Assembly (NCBI RefSeq): GCF_031458115.1
Contig: NZ_JAVDXV010000005.1
Location: 62,001-126,000, forward strand
Origin: Pelomonas asaccharophilus_A
Lineage (GTDB): Bacteria; Pseudomonadota; Gammaproteobacteria; Burkholderiales; Burkholderiaceae_C
Direction: 5' to 3'
DNA length: 64,000 nucleotides
Below the pieces are notes generated by a model, which did not search any database, was not told where the DNA came from, and saw nothing but the letters and a program-made list of their open reading frames with translations. This document shows, one piece after another, positions 9,781-17,842 of this stretch; position 1 is the first letter of the stretch, and each line of letters begins with the position of its first letter. The translations under genes and the position numbers were made by a program.

Positions 9781-10581
9781 TCAGGTCTGGGGCGGCGACT
9801 CGGCGTCGTCGGCCGCCGCCGGCGTCTTCTTGAGGAAGAACTTCGCGACCCAGATGCCGGCTTCGTACAGGAAGCACATCGGCACGGCCAGCGCCAGCTG
9901 CGAGAACACGTCGGGCGGCGTGATGACGGCCGCGATGACGAAGGCCACGACGATGAAATAGCCGCGGAACGCCGTCAGCTGCTCCACCGTCACGAGCCCC
10001 ACCTTCACCAGCAGCACCACCACGATGGGCACCTGGAAGGCCATGCCGAACGCGATGTACAGGCCCAGGATGGCCTCCACGTAGGACGCGATGTCGGGCG
10101 TGGCCGCGACCGACTCGGGCGTGAAGTTCTGGATGAAGAAGAACATCTGGTCCAGCACGTACAACTGGACGAATGCGATGCCGCCGTAGGCCAGTGCACT
10201 GCCGAACACGATCAGCGGCAGCGCGAAGCGCTTCTCGTGGCTGTACAGGCCCGGCGCGATGAAAGCCCAGGCCTGGTAGATCAGCCAGGGCAGCGCCAGC
10301 AGCACTGCGGCCATCATCAACACCTTCAGCGGGATGAAGAACGGCGAGAACACGCCCACCGCGATCAGCTTGGCGTCAGCCGGCATGTGGGCGCGAATGG
10401 GCGCGGCAATGATGTCGATGAGCCGACTGGGGCCGGGCCAGATCGCCAGCAGCGCCATCGCGGCACCCAGGCCGTAGGCCGCGTACAGCAACCGGTTGCG
10501 CAGCTCGATCAGGTGAGCGACGAAGGGCTGCTCGGTGCCCGCCAGTTCGTCGTGGTCGGGCTTCTGGAAGGAGGAACTCAT
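9781..10581 (-). CDS. tatC: Twin-arginine translocase subunit TatC
   Basis: TatC is the polytopic receptor that recognises twin-arginine signal peptides and nucleates the Tat translocase. The 266-residue protein has six predicted membrane helices and the cytoplasmic N-terminal motif HLIELRNRL characteristic of TatC. Its ATG overlaps the tatB stop by four bases, implying translational coupling. It is the last gene of tatABC and converges on the HtrA gene. Candidate clients in this window include the Rieske protein and several operon products with twin-arginine signals (endoglucanase, sugar-binding lipoprotein, esterase). Confidence 0.97.
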   Translation of the reverse strand: MSSSFQKPDHDELAGTEQPFVAHLIELRNRLLYAAYGLGAAMALLAIWPGPSRLIDIIAAPIRAHMPADAKLIAVGVFSPFFIPLKVLMMAAVLLALPWLIYQAWAFIAPGLYSHEKRFALPLIVFGSALAYGGIAFVQLYVLDQMFFFIQNFTPESVAATPDIASYVEAILGLYIAFGMAFQVPIVVVLLVKVGLVTVEQLTAFRGYFIVVAFVIAAVITPPDVFSQLALAVPMCFLYEAGIWVAKFFLKKTPAAADDAESPPQT

Positions 10582-11048
10582 CGATTCAAGCCGGGAGGCC
10601 GGAAACGCGCCACCCGGGCGGCTCCCGACTGGGTATGGCGGCGCACGCCGGCCTTCTGCTTGAACCACAGCGGCGTCGCACCGCGCTTCAGGCGCCAGTT
10701 TTTCTTCGGATGGCGGTACTCGGGCGCCAGCGACGCCAGGCCGTAGTCGTGGGACGTGCCGGTCGCGTCGCTCCAGGTGTCGTTCAGCGCCTGTGTGGCG
10801 GAATCGACCTCCTGGCGCACGCTCTGCTCGACGTCGTTCACCGCCGTCTGGAACTGGGACTTCATCTTCTGAAGTTCCTCCAGCTCGATGGAGCGGTTGA
10901 CCTCGGCCTTCACATCGGCCACGTAGCGCTGCGCCTTGCCCAGCAAGGTGCCCACCGTGCGGGCGACGCGGGGCAGCTTCTCGGGGCCGATGACGATCAA
11001 CGCCACCGCGCCGATCAGCGCTATCTTGTCAAAGCCGAAGTCAAGCAC
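10578..11048 (-). CDS. tatB: Sec-independent protein translocase subunit TatB
   Basis: TatB is a single-pass inner-membrane protein that partners TatC in signal-peptide binding. The 156-residue product starts MLDFGFDKIALIGAVALIVI, has the GPEKLP hinge, then an amphipathic helix and a variable charged tail. The start codon is GTG, directly preceded by a TAA stop in frame, so no longer form is possible. No good Shine-Dalgarno sequence is visible. It is separated from tatA by a 168-base gap with several inverted repeats, whereas tatB and tatC overlap. Confidence 0.96.
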   Translation of the reverse strand: MLDFGFDKIALIGAVALIVIGPEKLPRVARTVGTLLGKAQRYVADVKAEVNRSIELEELQKMKSQFQTAVNDVEQSVRQEVDSATQALNDTWSDATGTSHDYGLASLAPEYRHPKKNWRLKRGATPLWFKQKAGVRRHTQSGAARVARFRPPGLNR

Positions 11049-11093
11049 TTAGAAGCTGTGGGTTAGCCCTGCGCGGCCGAGCAGACCGTCGCA

Positions 11094-11170
11094 GCGGCGC
11101 CAATCAAGGCGCCAAGCGCAGCCGTGGCACGTGCCACGGCGAGCATTTGCAACGCCGAGTGGCGGCGTTG
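11094..11170 (-). repeat. Cluster of inverted repeats between tatA and tatB
   Basis: The tatA-tatB gap contains three symmetric elements. GGCGCC is repeated at 11096-11101 and 11108-11113. A perfect 20-base palindrome spans 11121-11140 (half-site GCCGTGGCAC). A stem with 8-base arms lies at 11150-11157 and 11163-11170 (CAACGCCG/CGGCGTTG). None is followed by a T-run on the minus strand, so this is not a standard terminator. In the tat transcript these could be stable stem-loops that protect or trim the tatA message. Confidence 0.75.
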
Positions 11171-11216
11171 CGGCGGGATGAGCGGGCGTGAGGGGCTGAC
11201 GCACAGCTTCTCAAGC

Positions 11217-11444
11217 TCAGGACTTGGTCTTGGCGTCGACGTCGACCGTGTTCGGGTCGTTGGCCTTGTTGGCGGCGACCTGCTGCGGCGGGGCTTCGGG
11301 GCTGCTGCCGTCCTTCATGCCGTCCTTGAAACCCTTGACGGCACCGCCGAGGTCGCTGCCGATGTTCTTCAGCTTCTTCGTGCCGAAGATCAGAACGACG
11401 ACCAGCAGAACGATCAGCCAGTGCCAAATGCTCAAACCACCCAT
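11217..11444 (-). CDS. tatA: Sec-independent protein translocase subunit TatA
   Basis: TatA oligomers form the protein-conducting part of the Tat system. The 75-residue product has the canonical start MGGLSIWHWLIVLLVVVLIF, the FGTKKLK hinge after the membrane helix, an amphipathic helix (IGSDLGGAVKGFKDGMK) and a polar tail. It is the first gene of tatABC, downstream of hinT on the same strand with a 110-base gap that may hold a promoter. Confidence 0.97.
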   Translation of the reverse strand: MGGLSIWHWLIVLLVVVLIFGTKKLKNIGSDLGGAVKGFKDGMKDGSSPEAPPQQVAANKANDPNTVDVDAKTKS

Positions 11445-11554
11445 GATGTCTACTCCTTAAGGACTGGCTCAAATTCTAGGTGACGCCTGTGACAGGGCCG
11501 AGCAGGCCGCAGCCACACCCTGCGTCGGGCGCAAGCCCTAGGTTGGGTCCGGCG

Positions 11555-11902
11555 TCAGCCTTTCAACCAGGGCCTCGGGCCACCCATCACGTGCAGATGC
11601 AGGTGATACACCTCCTGCCCGCCGTCCGGCCCGGTGTTGATGACGTGGCGGAACCCATTCGTGACGCCCAGTTCCTTCATCAGGCGCGGGCCCAGCGCGG
11701 TCATCTTGCCCAGCAACTGGCTTTCGGCCTCGGTCACGTCGGCCAGGGACGCGATGTGGCGCTTCGGGATGATGAGGACGTGCACCGGCGCCCAGGGGTT
11801 GATGTCATGGAAGGCCAGGACATCCTCGTCTTCGTAGGCCTTCTTGCTCGGGATCTGGCCGGCAACGATCTTGCAGAAGATGCAGTTGGGGTCGTGGGAC
11901 AT
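11555..11902 (-). CDS. hinT: HIT family nucleotide-binding hydrolase (HinT-like)
   Basis: The 115-residue protein belongs to the histidine-triad family, whose HinT branch hydrolyses purine nucleoside phosphoramidates. The triad HLHLHV (catalytic middle His plus flanking His) sits near the C terminus. The N-terminal CIFCKIVAGQIPS is the family signature, with a possible Cys pair for zinc. ATG at 11902 is chosen because AAGGA precedes it at good spacing; the frame is open upstream but unlike the family. It lies between two small membrane protein genes and tatA, all on the minus strand. Confidence 0.94.
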   Translation of the reverse strand: MSHDPNCIFCKIVAGQIPSKKAYEDEDVLAFHDINPWAPVHVLIIPKRHIASLADVTEAESQLLGKMTALGPRLMKELGVTNGFRHVINTGPDGGQEVYHLHLHVMGGPRPWLKG

Positions 11903-11916
11903 GTTGATTTCCTTGT

Positions 11917-12321
11917 TCAGACCGGCATGCGCCGGCCATCGATGCAGGCCAGCGAGCCACGGATCAGGCGGTAGATCACCCACAGCGGGTTGATGACCAT
12001 CGAAGCCACCGCCACAAACCAGGCGACGCTGCCCAAGTTGCCGCGACCCATGCCCAACCAGATCACCAGCAGGCTGCCCAGCAGCGCCACCCACCAAAGC
12101 ACGGTCCACCAGAAGGTGCGCATCTGCCAGCGGAAGTGGCTGCCGTACAGCGTCTTGCTGACGTCACCGTACTTGATGTGGTTGATCAGGATGGCCGCCA
12201 GGCCGGTCAAGCCGCCGGAGAAGAACGACAGCGCGTACAGCGTGTAGAGCACCAGGCTCAAGCGCCGGGCGGCCGCGGTGGGCGTGACGCTGGCGTCTTG
12301 CGCCGGGATGGCTGCCTGCAT
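11917..12321 (-). CDS. Small inner-membrane protein, first of two tandem paralogs
   Basis: The 134-residue protein has about three to four membrane helices and the motif INHIKYGDVSKTLYGSHFRWQMRTFWW, which resembles DUF4870-type membrane proteins. It ends DGRRMPV, while its neighbour ends NDGQPMPV. The two share the same helix-HF.WQMR.FWW-helix layout, so they are tandem duplicates. The ATG at 12321 is preceded by GGAGGGAG. No function is established for the family. Its stop is 14 bases before the hinT start, so the two are probably cotranscribed. Confidence 0.75.
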   Translation of the reverse strand: MQAAIPAQDASVTPTAAARRLSLVLYTLYALSFFSGGLTGLAAILINHIKYGDVSKTLYGSHFRWQMRTFWWTVLWWVALLGSLLVIWLGMGRGNLGSVAWFVAVASMVINPLWVIYRLIRGSLACIDGRRMPV

Positions 12322-12346
12322 GTCGACTCCCTCCAATCCTTGCTGT

Positions 12347-12709
12347 TCAGACCGGCATGGGCTGGCCGTCGTTCCAGGCCAGGAAGCCTCGCACCAAACG
12401 GTAGACCAGCCAGATCCAGTTGGCGGCCAGGATGACGAAGCCGACCCCGATGAAGACGGTGATCCAGCCCAGGAACGCCCACAGCAGGCTCCACCAGAAG
12501 CTGCGCATCTGCCAGCTGAAATGGCTGCGGTAGATCGTGCCCTCGGTATCGCCCACCTTCACGTGGTTGATGATGATGGCGATCAGCGCCGGCAGGCCGG
12601 TGAAGACGCCCACCGCGTAAAGGACGTAGGTCACCAGCGTCAGGTTGCGCAGGCTTTGCAGCTGCTGGCCGTCGACGGTGGGAGCGACTTCGAGATTGCC
12701 TGTCTGCAT
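12347..12709 (-). CDS. Small inner-membrane protein, second of two tandem paralogs
   Basis: The 120-residue protein aligns along its whole length with the 134-residue neighbour: INHVKVGDTEGTIYRSHFSWQ corresponds to INHIKYGDVSKTLYGSHFRWQ. It has about three membrane helices and no signal peptide. The ATG at 12709 has AAGGA upstream and sits two bases before the hisE stop codon, so it is very likely cotranscribed with hisE and hisI. The role is unknown; nothing links it to histidine synthesis beyond position. Confidence 0.75.
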   Translation of the reverse strand: MQTGNLEVAPTVDGQQLQSLRNLTLVTYVLYAVGVFTGLPALIAIIINHVKVGDTEGTIYRSHFSWQMRSFWWSLLWAFLGWITVFIGVGFVILAANWIWLVYRLVRGFLAWNDGQPMPV

Positions 12710-12711
12710 GT

Positions 12712-13035
12712 TCAGTCCTTCTTGCGTGCCGCGATTTCCGCGAGGCCCGACAGCCCTTCGCGCCGCGCCAGCTCGGCCAGCACGTCCTCGGGCTTCAGGC
12801 CGAAATGGGCCAGCGCGACCATGCTGTGGAACCACAGATCGGCCACCTCGTAGACCAGCTTCTGCGGGTCGCCATCCTTGGCCGCCATGACCGTCTCGGT
12901 GGCTTCCTCGCCAATCTTCTTCAGGATGCTGTCCAGCCCCTTGTCGAACAGCTTGGCGACGTAGCTGGTGCCGGGATCGGCACCCTTGCGGGACTCGATG
13001 ACCGCGCCGACGCGGGAAAGGATGTCGTCACTCAT
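12712..13035 (-). CDS. hisE: Phosphoribosyl-ATP pyrophosphatase
   Basis: HisE performs the second step of histidine synthesis, cleaving phosphoribosyl-ATP to phosphoribosyl-AMP and pyrophosphate. The 107-residue all-helical protein carries the MazG-like motif KKIGEEATETVMAAKD with metal-binding Glu residues, then a conserved EVADLWFHSMVAL helix. It is encoded separately from hisI, not as the HisIE fusion of enterobacteria, and overlaps the hisI stop by eight bases. Confidence 0.96.
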   Translation of the reverse strand: MSDDILSRVGAVIESRKGADPGTSYVAKLFDKGLDSILKKIGEEATETVMAAKDGDPQKLVYEVADLWFHSMVALAHFGLKPEDVLAELARREGLSGLAEIAARKKD

Positions 13036-13417
13036 AGATCTTGCTCGGGTCCTTCAGCACCGGTTCGGCCGGCGTCCACGCGCCGTTCTCCAGCTTCTGG
13101 AAGAAGCAGCTGTGCCGGCCCGTGTGGCAGGCGATGCCCGGCTCGTGGCCCAGTTGCGTGATGGTCAGCAGCACGACGTCGTTGTCGCAGTCCATGCGGA
13201 TGGCGTGCACCTGCTGGAAGTGGCCGCTCTCCTCGCCCTTGTGCCACAGCTTGTTGCGCGATCGGCTGAAATAGACCGCCTGGCCGCGCTCGGCCGTCAA
13301 CGCCAGCGCCTCGCGGTTCATCCACGCGAACATCAGCACGTCGCCCGTGCCTTGCTCCTGGGCGATGACGGGCACCAGGCCCTTGTCATCCCATTTCACT
13401 TCGTCGATCCAGCTCAT
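13028..13417 (-). CDS. hisI: Phosphoribosyl-AMP cyclohydrolase
   Basis: HisI opens the purine ring of phosphoribosyl-AMP, the third step of histidine synthesis. The 129-residue enzyme has the expected metal-binding cysteines and histidines (DCDNDVVLL and ACHTGRHSCFF), and the N-terminal VLMFAWMNREAL motif. Length is normal for a stand-alone HisI. It begins the short run hisI-hisE-membrane paralogs and is four bases from the NUDIX gene upstream. Confidence 0.97.
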   Translation of the reverse strand: MSWIDEVKWDDKGLVPVIAQEQGTGDVLMFAWMNREALALTAERGQAVYFSRSRNKLWHKGEESGHFQQVHAIRMDCDNDVVLLTITQLGHEPGIACHTGRHSCFFQKLENGAWTPAEPVLKDPSKIYE

Positions 13418-13421
13418 CTTT

Positions 13422-13868
13422 TCAGTCTAGGTGAGTCGGGCCGGAATGCCCGCGCTCGGCGGCAAACCATTGCAGCACGGGGATGGTGCCGGGCAACACG
13501 GGCTTGACCTGCACGGGCAGGTCCGCCCAGGCCATCTGCTGGCCCTCCAGCATCTGGAAATCACCCGTCCAGTCGAACACCTTGCAGAAGTTCAGCCGCA
13601 CGCGGGCGTGGGGATAGTCCATGACCAGCGTCTGCCACGGGTGGGCCGGACCGATCTCTATGCCCAGTTCCTCGCGCAGCTCGCGGGCCAGCGCCTGCTC
13701 GACGGTTTCGCCGGCCTCGACCTTGCCGCCCGGGTATTCCCAATAGCCCGCGTAGACCTTGTCCGGCGGGCGTGAGGTCAGCAGGAAGCGCCCTTCCCGG
13801 CCCGCTGCATCACGCTCGACGAGCACGCCCACGGCCACTTCGACCGGCACACGTTCGGCTTCAGACAT
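13422..13868 (-). CDS. NUDIX hydrolase, MutT-like
   Basis: The 148-residue protein has the NUDIX box beginning GGKVEAGETVEQALARELRE and ending in EELGIE, which binds the catalytic metal. YWEYPGGK and the conserved C-terminal layout resemble MutT (8-oxo-dGTP diphosphatase), whose role is to cleanse the nucleotide pool. Substrate preference cannot be proven from sequence. The ATG at 13868 overlaps the stop of the upstream ATPase gene by eight bases. Confidence 0.87.
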   Translation of the reverse strand: MSEAERVPVEVAVGVLVERDAAGREGRFLLTSRPPDKVYAGYWEYPGGKVEAGETVEQALARELREELGIEIGPAHPWQTLVMDYPHARVRLNFCKVFDWTGDFQMLEGQQMAWADLPVQVKPVLPGTIPVLQWFAAERGHSGPTHLD

Positions 13869-14796
13869 GGTCCAGGCCTTCCGGCGCCTGGCCATAGTCG
13901 CGGATGCGCAGCGCCGGTTCTGCCTCGCCCACGGCGCCGCGGCCGGCGCGGTCGCGTGCGAACTGGAAGGCCACGCGGCCCGATCGCGACCCGCGCTCCA
14001 GCGCCCAGATCAGCGCTGGCTGGCGCGCGGCCTCGATGGCGGCGTCGTCCAGTCCGAAATGGCGCAGCCACTGCGCGACGATGGTCAGGTACTCGTTCTG
14101 GCTGAACGGGTAGAAGCTGATCCACAGGCCGAAGCGCTCGGACAGCGAGATCTTTTCCTCGACCGCCTCGCCCGGGTGGATCTCGCCGTGCTCGCCATGC
14201 GTGCCGGCGAGGTTGTCCACCATCTTCTCGGGCAGCAGGTGGCGGCGGTTGCTGGTGGCGTATATCAGCACGTTGTCGCTGGCCGCCGCGATGGAGCCGT
14301 CGAGCACGCTCTTCAGCGCCTTGTAGCTGGCCTCGCCTTCGTCGAAGCTCAAGTCATCGCAGAAAACGACGAAGCGCTCCGGGCGGGCCGCGACCTGTTC
14401 GACGAGGTCTGGCAGGTCCACCAGGTCGGCCTTGTCGACCTCGATGAGGCGCAGGCCACGGTCGGCGAACTCGTTCAGCACCGCCTTGATCAGCGAACTC
14501 TTGCCGGTGCCCTTGGCGCCCGTCAGCAGCACGTTGTTGGCCGGCCGTCCGGCAACGAACTGGGCCGTGTTGCGCAGCAGCTTTTCCTTCTGCGGCTCCA
14601 CTTCCTGCAGGTCGGACAGCCGGATGCGGCTGACCGCCTTCACCGGCTCCAGACACAGCGCACCATGCCGGCGGCGGGCACGGAAGGCGGTGGACGCGGC
14701 CCAGTCGGGCGCCGTCGCGGCATGGGGCAGGACGGCCTCGAGCCGGGTCAATAGACCCTCGGCGCGGGCCAGGAAGGATTCCAAAGCGGCAGACAT
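13861..14796 (-). CDS. DUF815 family AAA+ ATPase
   Basis: The 311-residue protein is a DUF815-type P-loop ATPase. The Walker A region is TGAKGTGKSS, the Walker B-like segment VVFCDDLSF follows about 60 residues later, and the sensor region is LIYATSNRRH. It has no membrane segments. DUF815 genes are often next to a NUDIX/MutT gene in betaproteobacteria, as here with an eight-base overlap, but the substrate is unknown. Confidence 0.86.
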   Translation of the reverse strand: MSAALESFLARAEGLLTRLEAVLPHAATAPDWAASTAFRARRRHGALCLEPVKAVSRIRLSDLQEVEPQKEKLLRNTAQFVAGRPANNVLLTGAKGTGKSSLIKAVLNEFADRGLRLIEVDKADLVDLPDLVEQVAARPERFVVFCDDLSFDEGEASYKALKSVLDGSIAAASDNVLIYATSNRRHLLPEKMVDNLAGTHGEHGEIHPGEAVEEKISLSERFGLWISFYPFSQNEYLTIVAQWLRHFGLDDAAIEAARQPALIWALERGSRSGRVAFQFARDRAGRGAVGEAEPALRIRDYGQAPEGLDHV

Positions 14797-14820
14797 GCCG
14801 CCAGTGTAGGAGCCAGATGC

Positions 14821-15441
14821 CTAGCCGATGGACTTGAGGGATGCTTCCAGTTGCTCCGTGGGCAGCCGCTTGAAGCCCGAGCGCGCATAGCGCTGCAGCC
14901 GGCCCATGATGAAGCAGACCCACACCGACGCCTGCGCGTTGGCATGCACCGTGGGCGTCAGCGACCCCTGCGCCTCGGCGGCGGCACGCAGCACCTGGCG
15001 CAGCGAGGATTCGACGCGATCAAAGAACTGGTTGATGCGCGCGGTCAGCCGTTCGTGTTCGTAGACCAGCGCGTCGCCCACCATCACGCGCGTCATGCCC
15101 GGGTTCTTCTCGCCGAACTGCAGGATGACGCTGGCAATGCGCGCCGCCTGCCCCGGCATGGGCTGGGGGGCGTCGACGATCTGGTGGATGAGGCCGAAGA
15201 CGCTGCTCTCGATGAAATCGATGAGCGCCTCGAACATCTGCGCCTTGCTGGCGAAATGCCGGTACAGCGCCGCCTCGCTGACATCCAGCTTGGCTGCCAG
15301 CGAGGCGGTGGTGACGCGGTCGGCCCCCGGCTGCTCCAGCATGCCGGCCAGCACCTGCAGGATCTGCGTGCGGCGCTCGCCAGGCTTGGGGCGCTTCTTG
15401 GGAGTGGGGCTGGGGCTGTCAGCGGGCAGATCGGCGTCCAT
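14821..15441 (-). CDS. slmA: TetR-type nucleoid occlusion factor SlmA
   Basis: SlmA binds chromosomal sites and blocks FtsZ ring assembly over unsegregated DNA. The 206-residue protein has a TetR helix-turn-helix (VTTASLAAKLDVSEAALYRH, about residues 43-62). The ligand-domain segment FALIDFIESS-like, GMTRVMVGDALVYEHERL and FFDRVESSLRQ follow known SlmA proteins. In betaproteobacteria slmA commonly lies near argB, as here. It starts 10 bases beyond the response regulator stop on the same strand. Confidence 0.9.
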   Translation of the reverse strand: MDADLPADSPSPTPKKRPKPGERRTQILQVLAGMLEQPGADRVTTASLAAKLDVSEAALYRHFASKAQMFEALIDFIESSVFGLIHQIVDAPQPMPGQAARIASVILQFGEKNPGMTRVMVGDALVYEHERLTARINQFFDRVESSLRQVLRAAAEAQGSLTPTVHANAQASVWVCFIMGRLQRYARSGFKRLPTEQLEASLKSIG

Positions 15442-15451
15442 GCGCCGGATG

Positions 15452-16138
15452 CTAATCGCGCAGCCAGCCCAGCCGACGGGCTTCGTAGATCGCCTCGACC
15501 TTGGAGCGCACGTGCAGCTTGCGATAGACGCGCTTCACATAGGTCATCACCGTGTGCGGCGACACCTGCATGAACTGCGCGATCTCGTCGAAGGTGAAAC
15601 CCTTGGCCGCCAGGTGCAGCACGCGCGACTCCTGCTCGGACAGCGCCACGACCTCCTCGTCGGCCAGCGTGGCCGCCATGGCCTCGGGCGACGGGCCGGT
15701 GGACCCTTGAGCGCCGGGCGCCAGACGCACCAGCAGCCGGCGCGCGATGACGGGGCTGATCGGGCTGCCGCCGGCGCGCAGCGAGCGCAGTTGGCCCGGC
15801 AGGTCCAGCGCCAGGCTGTCCTTCAGCAGATAGCCGGTGGCGCCGGCCTCGATGCTGGATACCACATGCTGCTCATCGCCGAACACGGAGATCACCATGA
15901 CCTCGCATTGCGGACGGGTCTGGGCCGCGTGGCGGATCAGTTCGATGCCGCTGCCGCCGGGCAGGTCCAGGTCGACCAGCAGCACATCGGGCTGGAGCTG
16001 GTCGAACATGCGCCGGCCTTGCGGCAGGTCGGGGGCAATGCCAAGCAACTCGATATCGGGCACGCTGCTCAGCGCATGCGTGAAAGCCTCCCGGAAGCGG
16101 GCCTGGTCTTCGACGATGAGGACCGAGAACGGGGTCAT
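15452..16138 (-). CDS. NarL/LuxR-type response regulator without adjacent kinase
   Basis: The 228-residue protein has an N-terminal receiver domain with the acidic pair Glu10-Asp11, phospho-acceptor Asp56 in LLVDLDLPGG and a conserved Lys in LLKDSLALD. A C-terminal LuxR-type helix-turn-helix follows (LSEQESRVLHLAAKGFTFDE and HTVMTYVKRVYRKL). It should be a phosphorylation-dependent transcription factor. No histidine kinase lies in this window, so its partner is elsewhere. The start at 16138 gives a normal receiver N terminus; longer in-frame starts have no homologous sequence. Confidence 0.88.
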   Translation of the reverse strand: MTPFSVLIVEDQARFREAFTHALSSVPDIELLGIAPDLPQGRRMFDQLQPDVLLVDLDLPGGSGIELIRHAAQTRPQCEVMVISVFGDEQHVVSSIEAGATGYLLKDSLALDLPGQLRSLRAGGSPISPVIARRLLVRLAPGAQGSTGPSPEAMAATLADEEVVALSEQESRVLHLAAKGFTFDEIAQFMQVSPHTVMTYVKRVYRKLHVRSKVEAIYEARRLGWLRD

Positions 16139-16215
16139 TGACTCTGGAAATCTCTCTAGCTGCCGGACGGCGGATTGTCCGACGAGGATACCCCGTCGCC
16201 CATTCACGCTTTCCT

Positions 16216-16899
16216 TCAGAACTGGGGGGACCTCGCCAGCGCCGCAAGCGAACGCACGCGCCGGCTCACGTAGGCCGGCCGGTGCTGCAGGCGACGGCCA
16301 TCGGGCGTCTTGCGCAGCCAGCGCTGCATCCAGACGGTGGACATCCCCAGGCTGCGGGCCGATTTCTGGTGCATCAGCGTGTCCTCGACGAGGATGCAAT
16401 GTTCGGGCTTGAGCTTGAGCCGCGCCAATACCGCACGGAACATGCGGGTATCCGGCTTGGGTCGGGAGTGGCCGAACATCTGCATGTCCTCCACGCAGAT
16501 CAGCCCCTCAAAGGCGCTGCTGAGGCCGATCGCCGCCAGCACGCGCTCGGCATAGCTGCGCGGCGCATTCGTCATCAGGAACTTGCGCCCCGGCAGACGG
16601 CGCAGCGCGGCCAGGTCATGGGCGTGGCCATGCAGATGCGCATCCAGGCCGGGCAGCCGGTGCGTCTCGGCGAGGAAATGCGCCGGCTTGATGCCGTGAT
16701 GGCGCTGCAGGCCGGTCAGCGTCGCGCCGTAGCGTTCCCAGTACCGGTTGCGCAGCCTCGCCGCCTCCTCGTCCGTGAGGCCGAGGTAGGTCACCATGTA
16801 GGCCGCCATCGACGCGTTCAGCTCCTTGAACGCCCGGTGCGACGCGTTGTGCAGCGTGTCGTCGAGGTCGAACAGCCAAATCTTGGGATGTCTGCTCAT
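16216..16899 (-). CDS. HAD-superfamily pyrimidine 5'-nucleotidase
   Basis: The 227-residue protein has all HAD motifs: nucleophile motif DLDDTLHNA (first Asp near residue 11), MTNAPR as motif II, and VEDTLMHQKSA as motif IV. The layout matches the SDT1/PPM1-like pyrimidine 5'-nucleotidases that dephosphorylate UMP/CMP, although substrate range in this group is broad. Its ATG overlaps the argB stop by four bases, so it is translated from the argB message. Confidence 0.86.
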   Translation of the reverse strand: MSRHPKIWLFDLDDTLHNASHRAFKELNASMAAYMVTYLGLTDEEAARLRNRYWERYGATLTGLQRHHGIKPAHFLAETHRLPGLDAHLHGHAHDLAALRRLPGRKFLMTNAPRSYAERVLAAIGLSSAFEGLICVEDMQMFGHSRPKPDTRMFRAVLARLKLKPEHCILVEDTLMHQKSARSLGMSTVWMQRWLRKTPDGRRLQHRPAYVSRRVRSLAALARSPQF

Positions 16900-17798
16900 C
16901 GAGACGAGATCATGGTTCCGTAGGCTTGGTCCGTGAGGACTTCCAGCAGCATGGAATGCGGCACCCGGCCGTCGATGATGTGGACCGCGTTGACACCGCT
17001 CTTGGCCGCGTCGATGGCGCCGGCGATCTTCGGGATCATGCCGCCGCTGATCGTGCCGTCTTCCACCAACTCGTCGATGCGACGGGGTGTCAGCTCGGTC
17101 AGCAGTTCGCCCTGCTTGTCCAGCACGCCGCGGATGTTGGTCAGCATCAGCAGCTTCTCGGCCTGCAGCACCGTCGCCAGCTTGGCGGCCACCACGTCGG
17201 CGTTGATGTTGTAGCTCTCGTTCTTCTCGCCAAAGCCGATGGGACTGACGACAGGGATGAACTGGTCGTCCTGCAGTGCCTTCACGACCGACGGGTCGAT
17301 GGAGACGATATCGCCAACCTGGCCGATGTCGTGCTCCTTGGCCGGGTCGTCCTTGTCGACCATCTTCAGCTGCTTCGCGCGGATCATGCCGCCGTCGCGG
17401 CCGGTCAGGCCCACGGCCTTGCCGCCGGCGGCGTTGATCAGGCCCACGATGTCCTGTTGAACCTGGCCAGCCAACACCCACTCGACGACTTCCATCGTCT
17501 CCTCGTCGGTGACGCGCATGCCCTGGATGAACTGGCCCTTCTTGCCCAGGCGCGACAGCGCGCCTTCGATCTGCGGGCCGCCGCCGTGCACGACGACCGG
17601 GTTCAGGCCCACCAGCTTCAGCAGCACCACGTCCTCGGCGAAGTCCTGCTGCAGTTCCGGGTCGGTCATGGCGTTGCCGCCGTACTTGATGACGATGGTC
17701 TTGCCGTGGAACTTGCGGATGTAGGGCAGCGCCTGGGACAGGATCTCGGCCTTCTCGCGCGGCGCGATGTGGGAGACGTCGGTGGTGTGGGTGCTCAT
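16896..17798 (-). CDS. argB: Acetylglutamate kinase
   Basis: ArgB phosphorylates N-acetyl-L-glutamate in the second step of arginine synthesis. The 300-residue enzyme shows the amino-acid-kinase motifs KYGGNAM, VVVHGGGPQI, and NINADVVAAKLA. The C-terminal GGMIPKI segment and the N-terminal helix (about residues 10-25) suggest the hexameric, arginine-inhibited form. The ATG at 17798 is chosen by homology; upstream in-frame sequence is not ArgB-like. Confidence 0.97.
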   Translation of the reverse strand: MSTHTTDVSHIAPREKAEILSQALPYIRKFHGKTIVIKYGGNAMTDPELQQDFAEDVVLLKLVGLNPVVVHGGGPQIEGALSRLGKKGQFIQGMRVTDEETMEVVEWVLAGQVQQDIVGLINAAGGKAVGLTGRDGGMIRAKQLKMVDKDDPAKEHDIGQVGDIVSIDPSVVKALQDDQFIPVVSPIGFGEKNESYNINADVVAAKLATVLQAEKLLMLTNIRGVLDKQGELLTELTPRRIDELVEDGTISGGMIPKIAGAIDAAKSGVNAVHIIDGRVPHSMLLEVLTDQAYGTMISSR

Positions 17799-17842
17799 GC
17801 GGGGGACTCCGGGTTTTGGCGCAATTCTAGGAAGCCTGTGTG

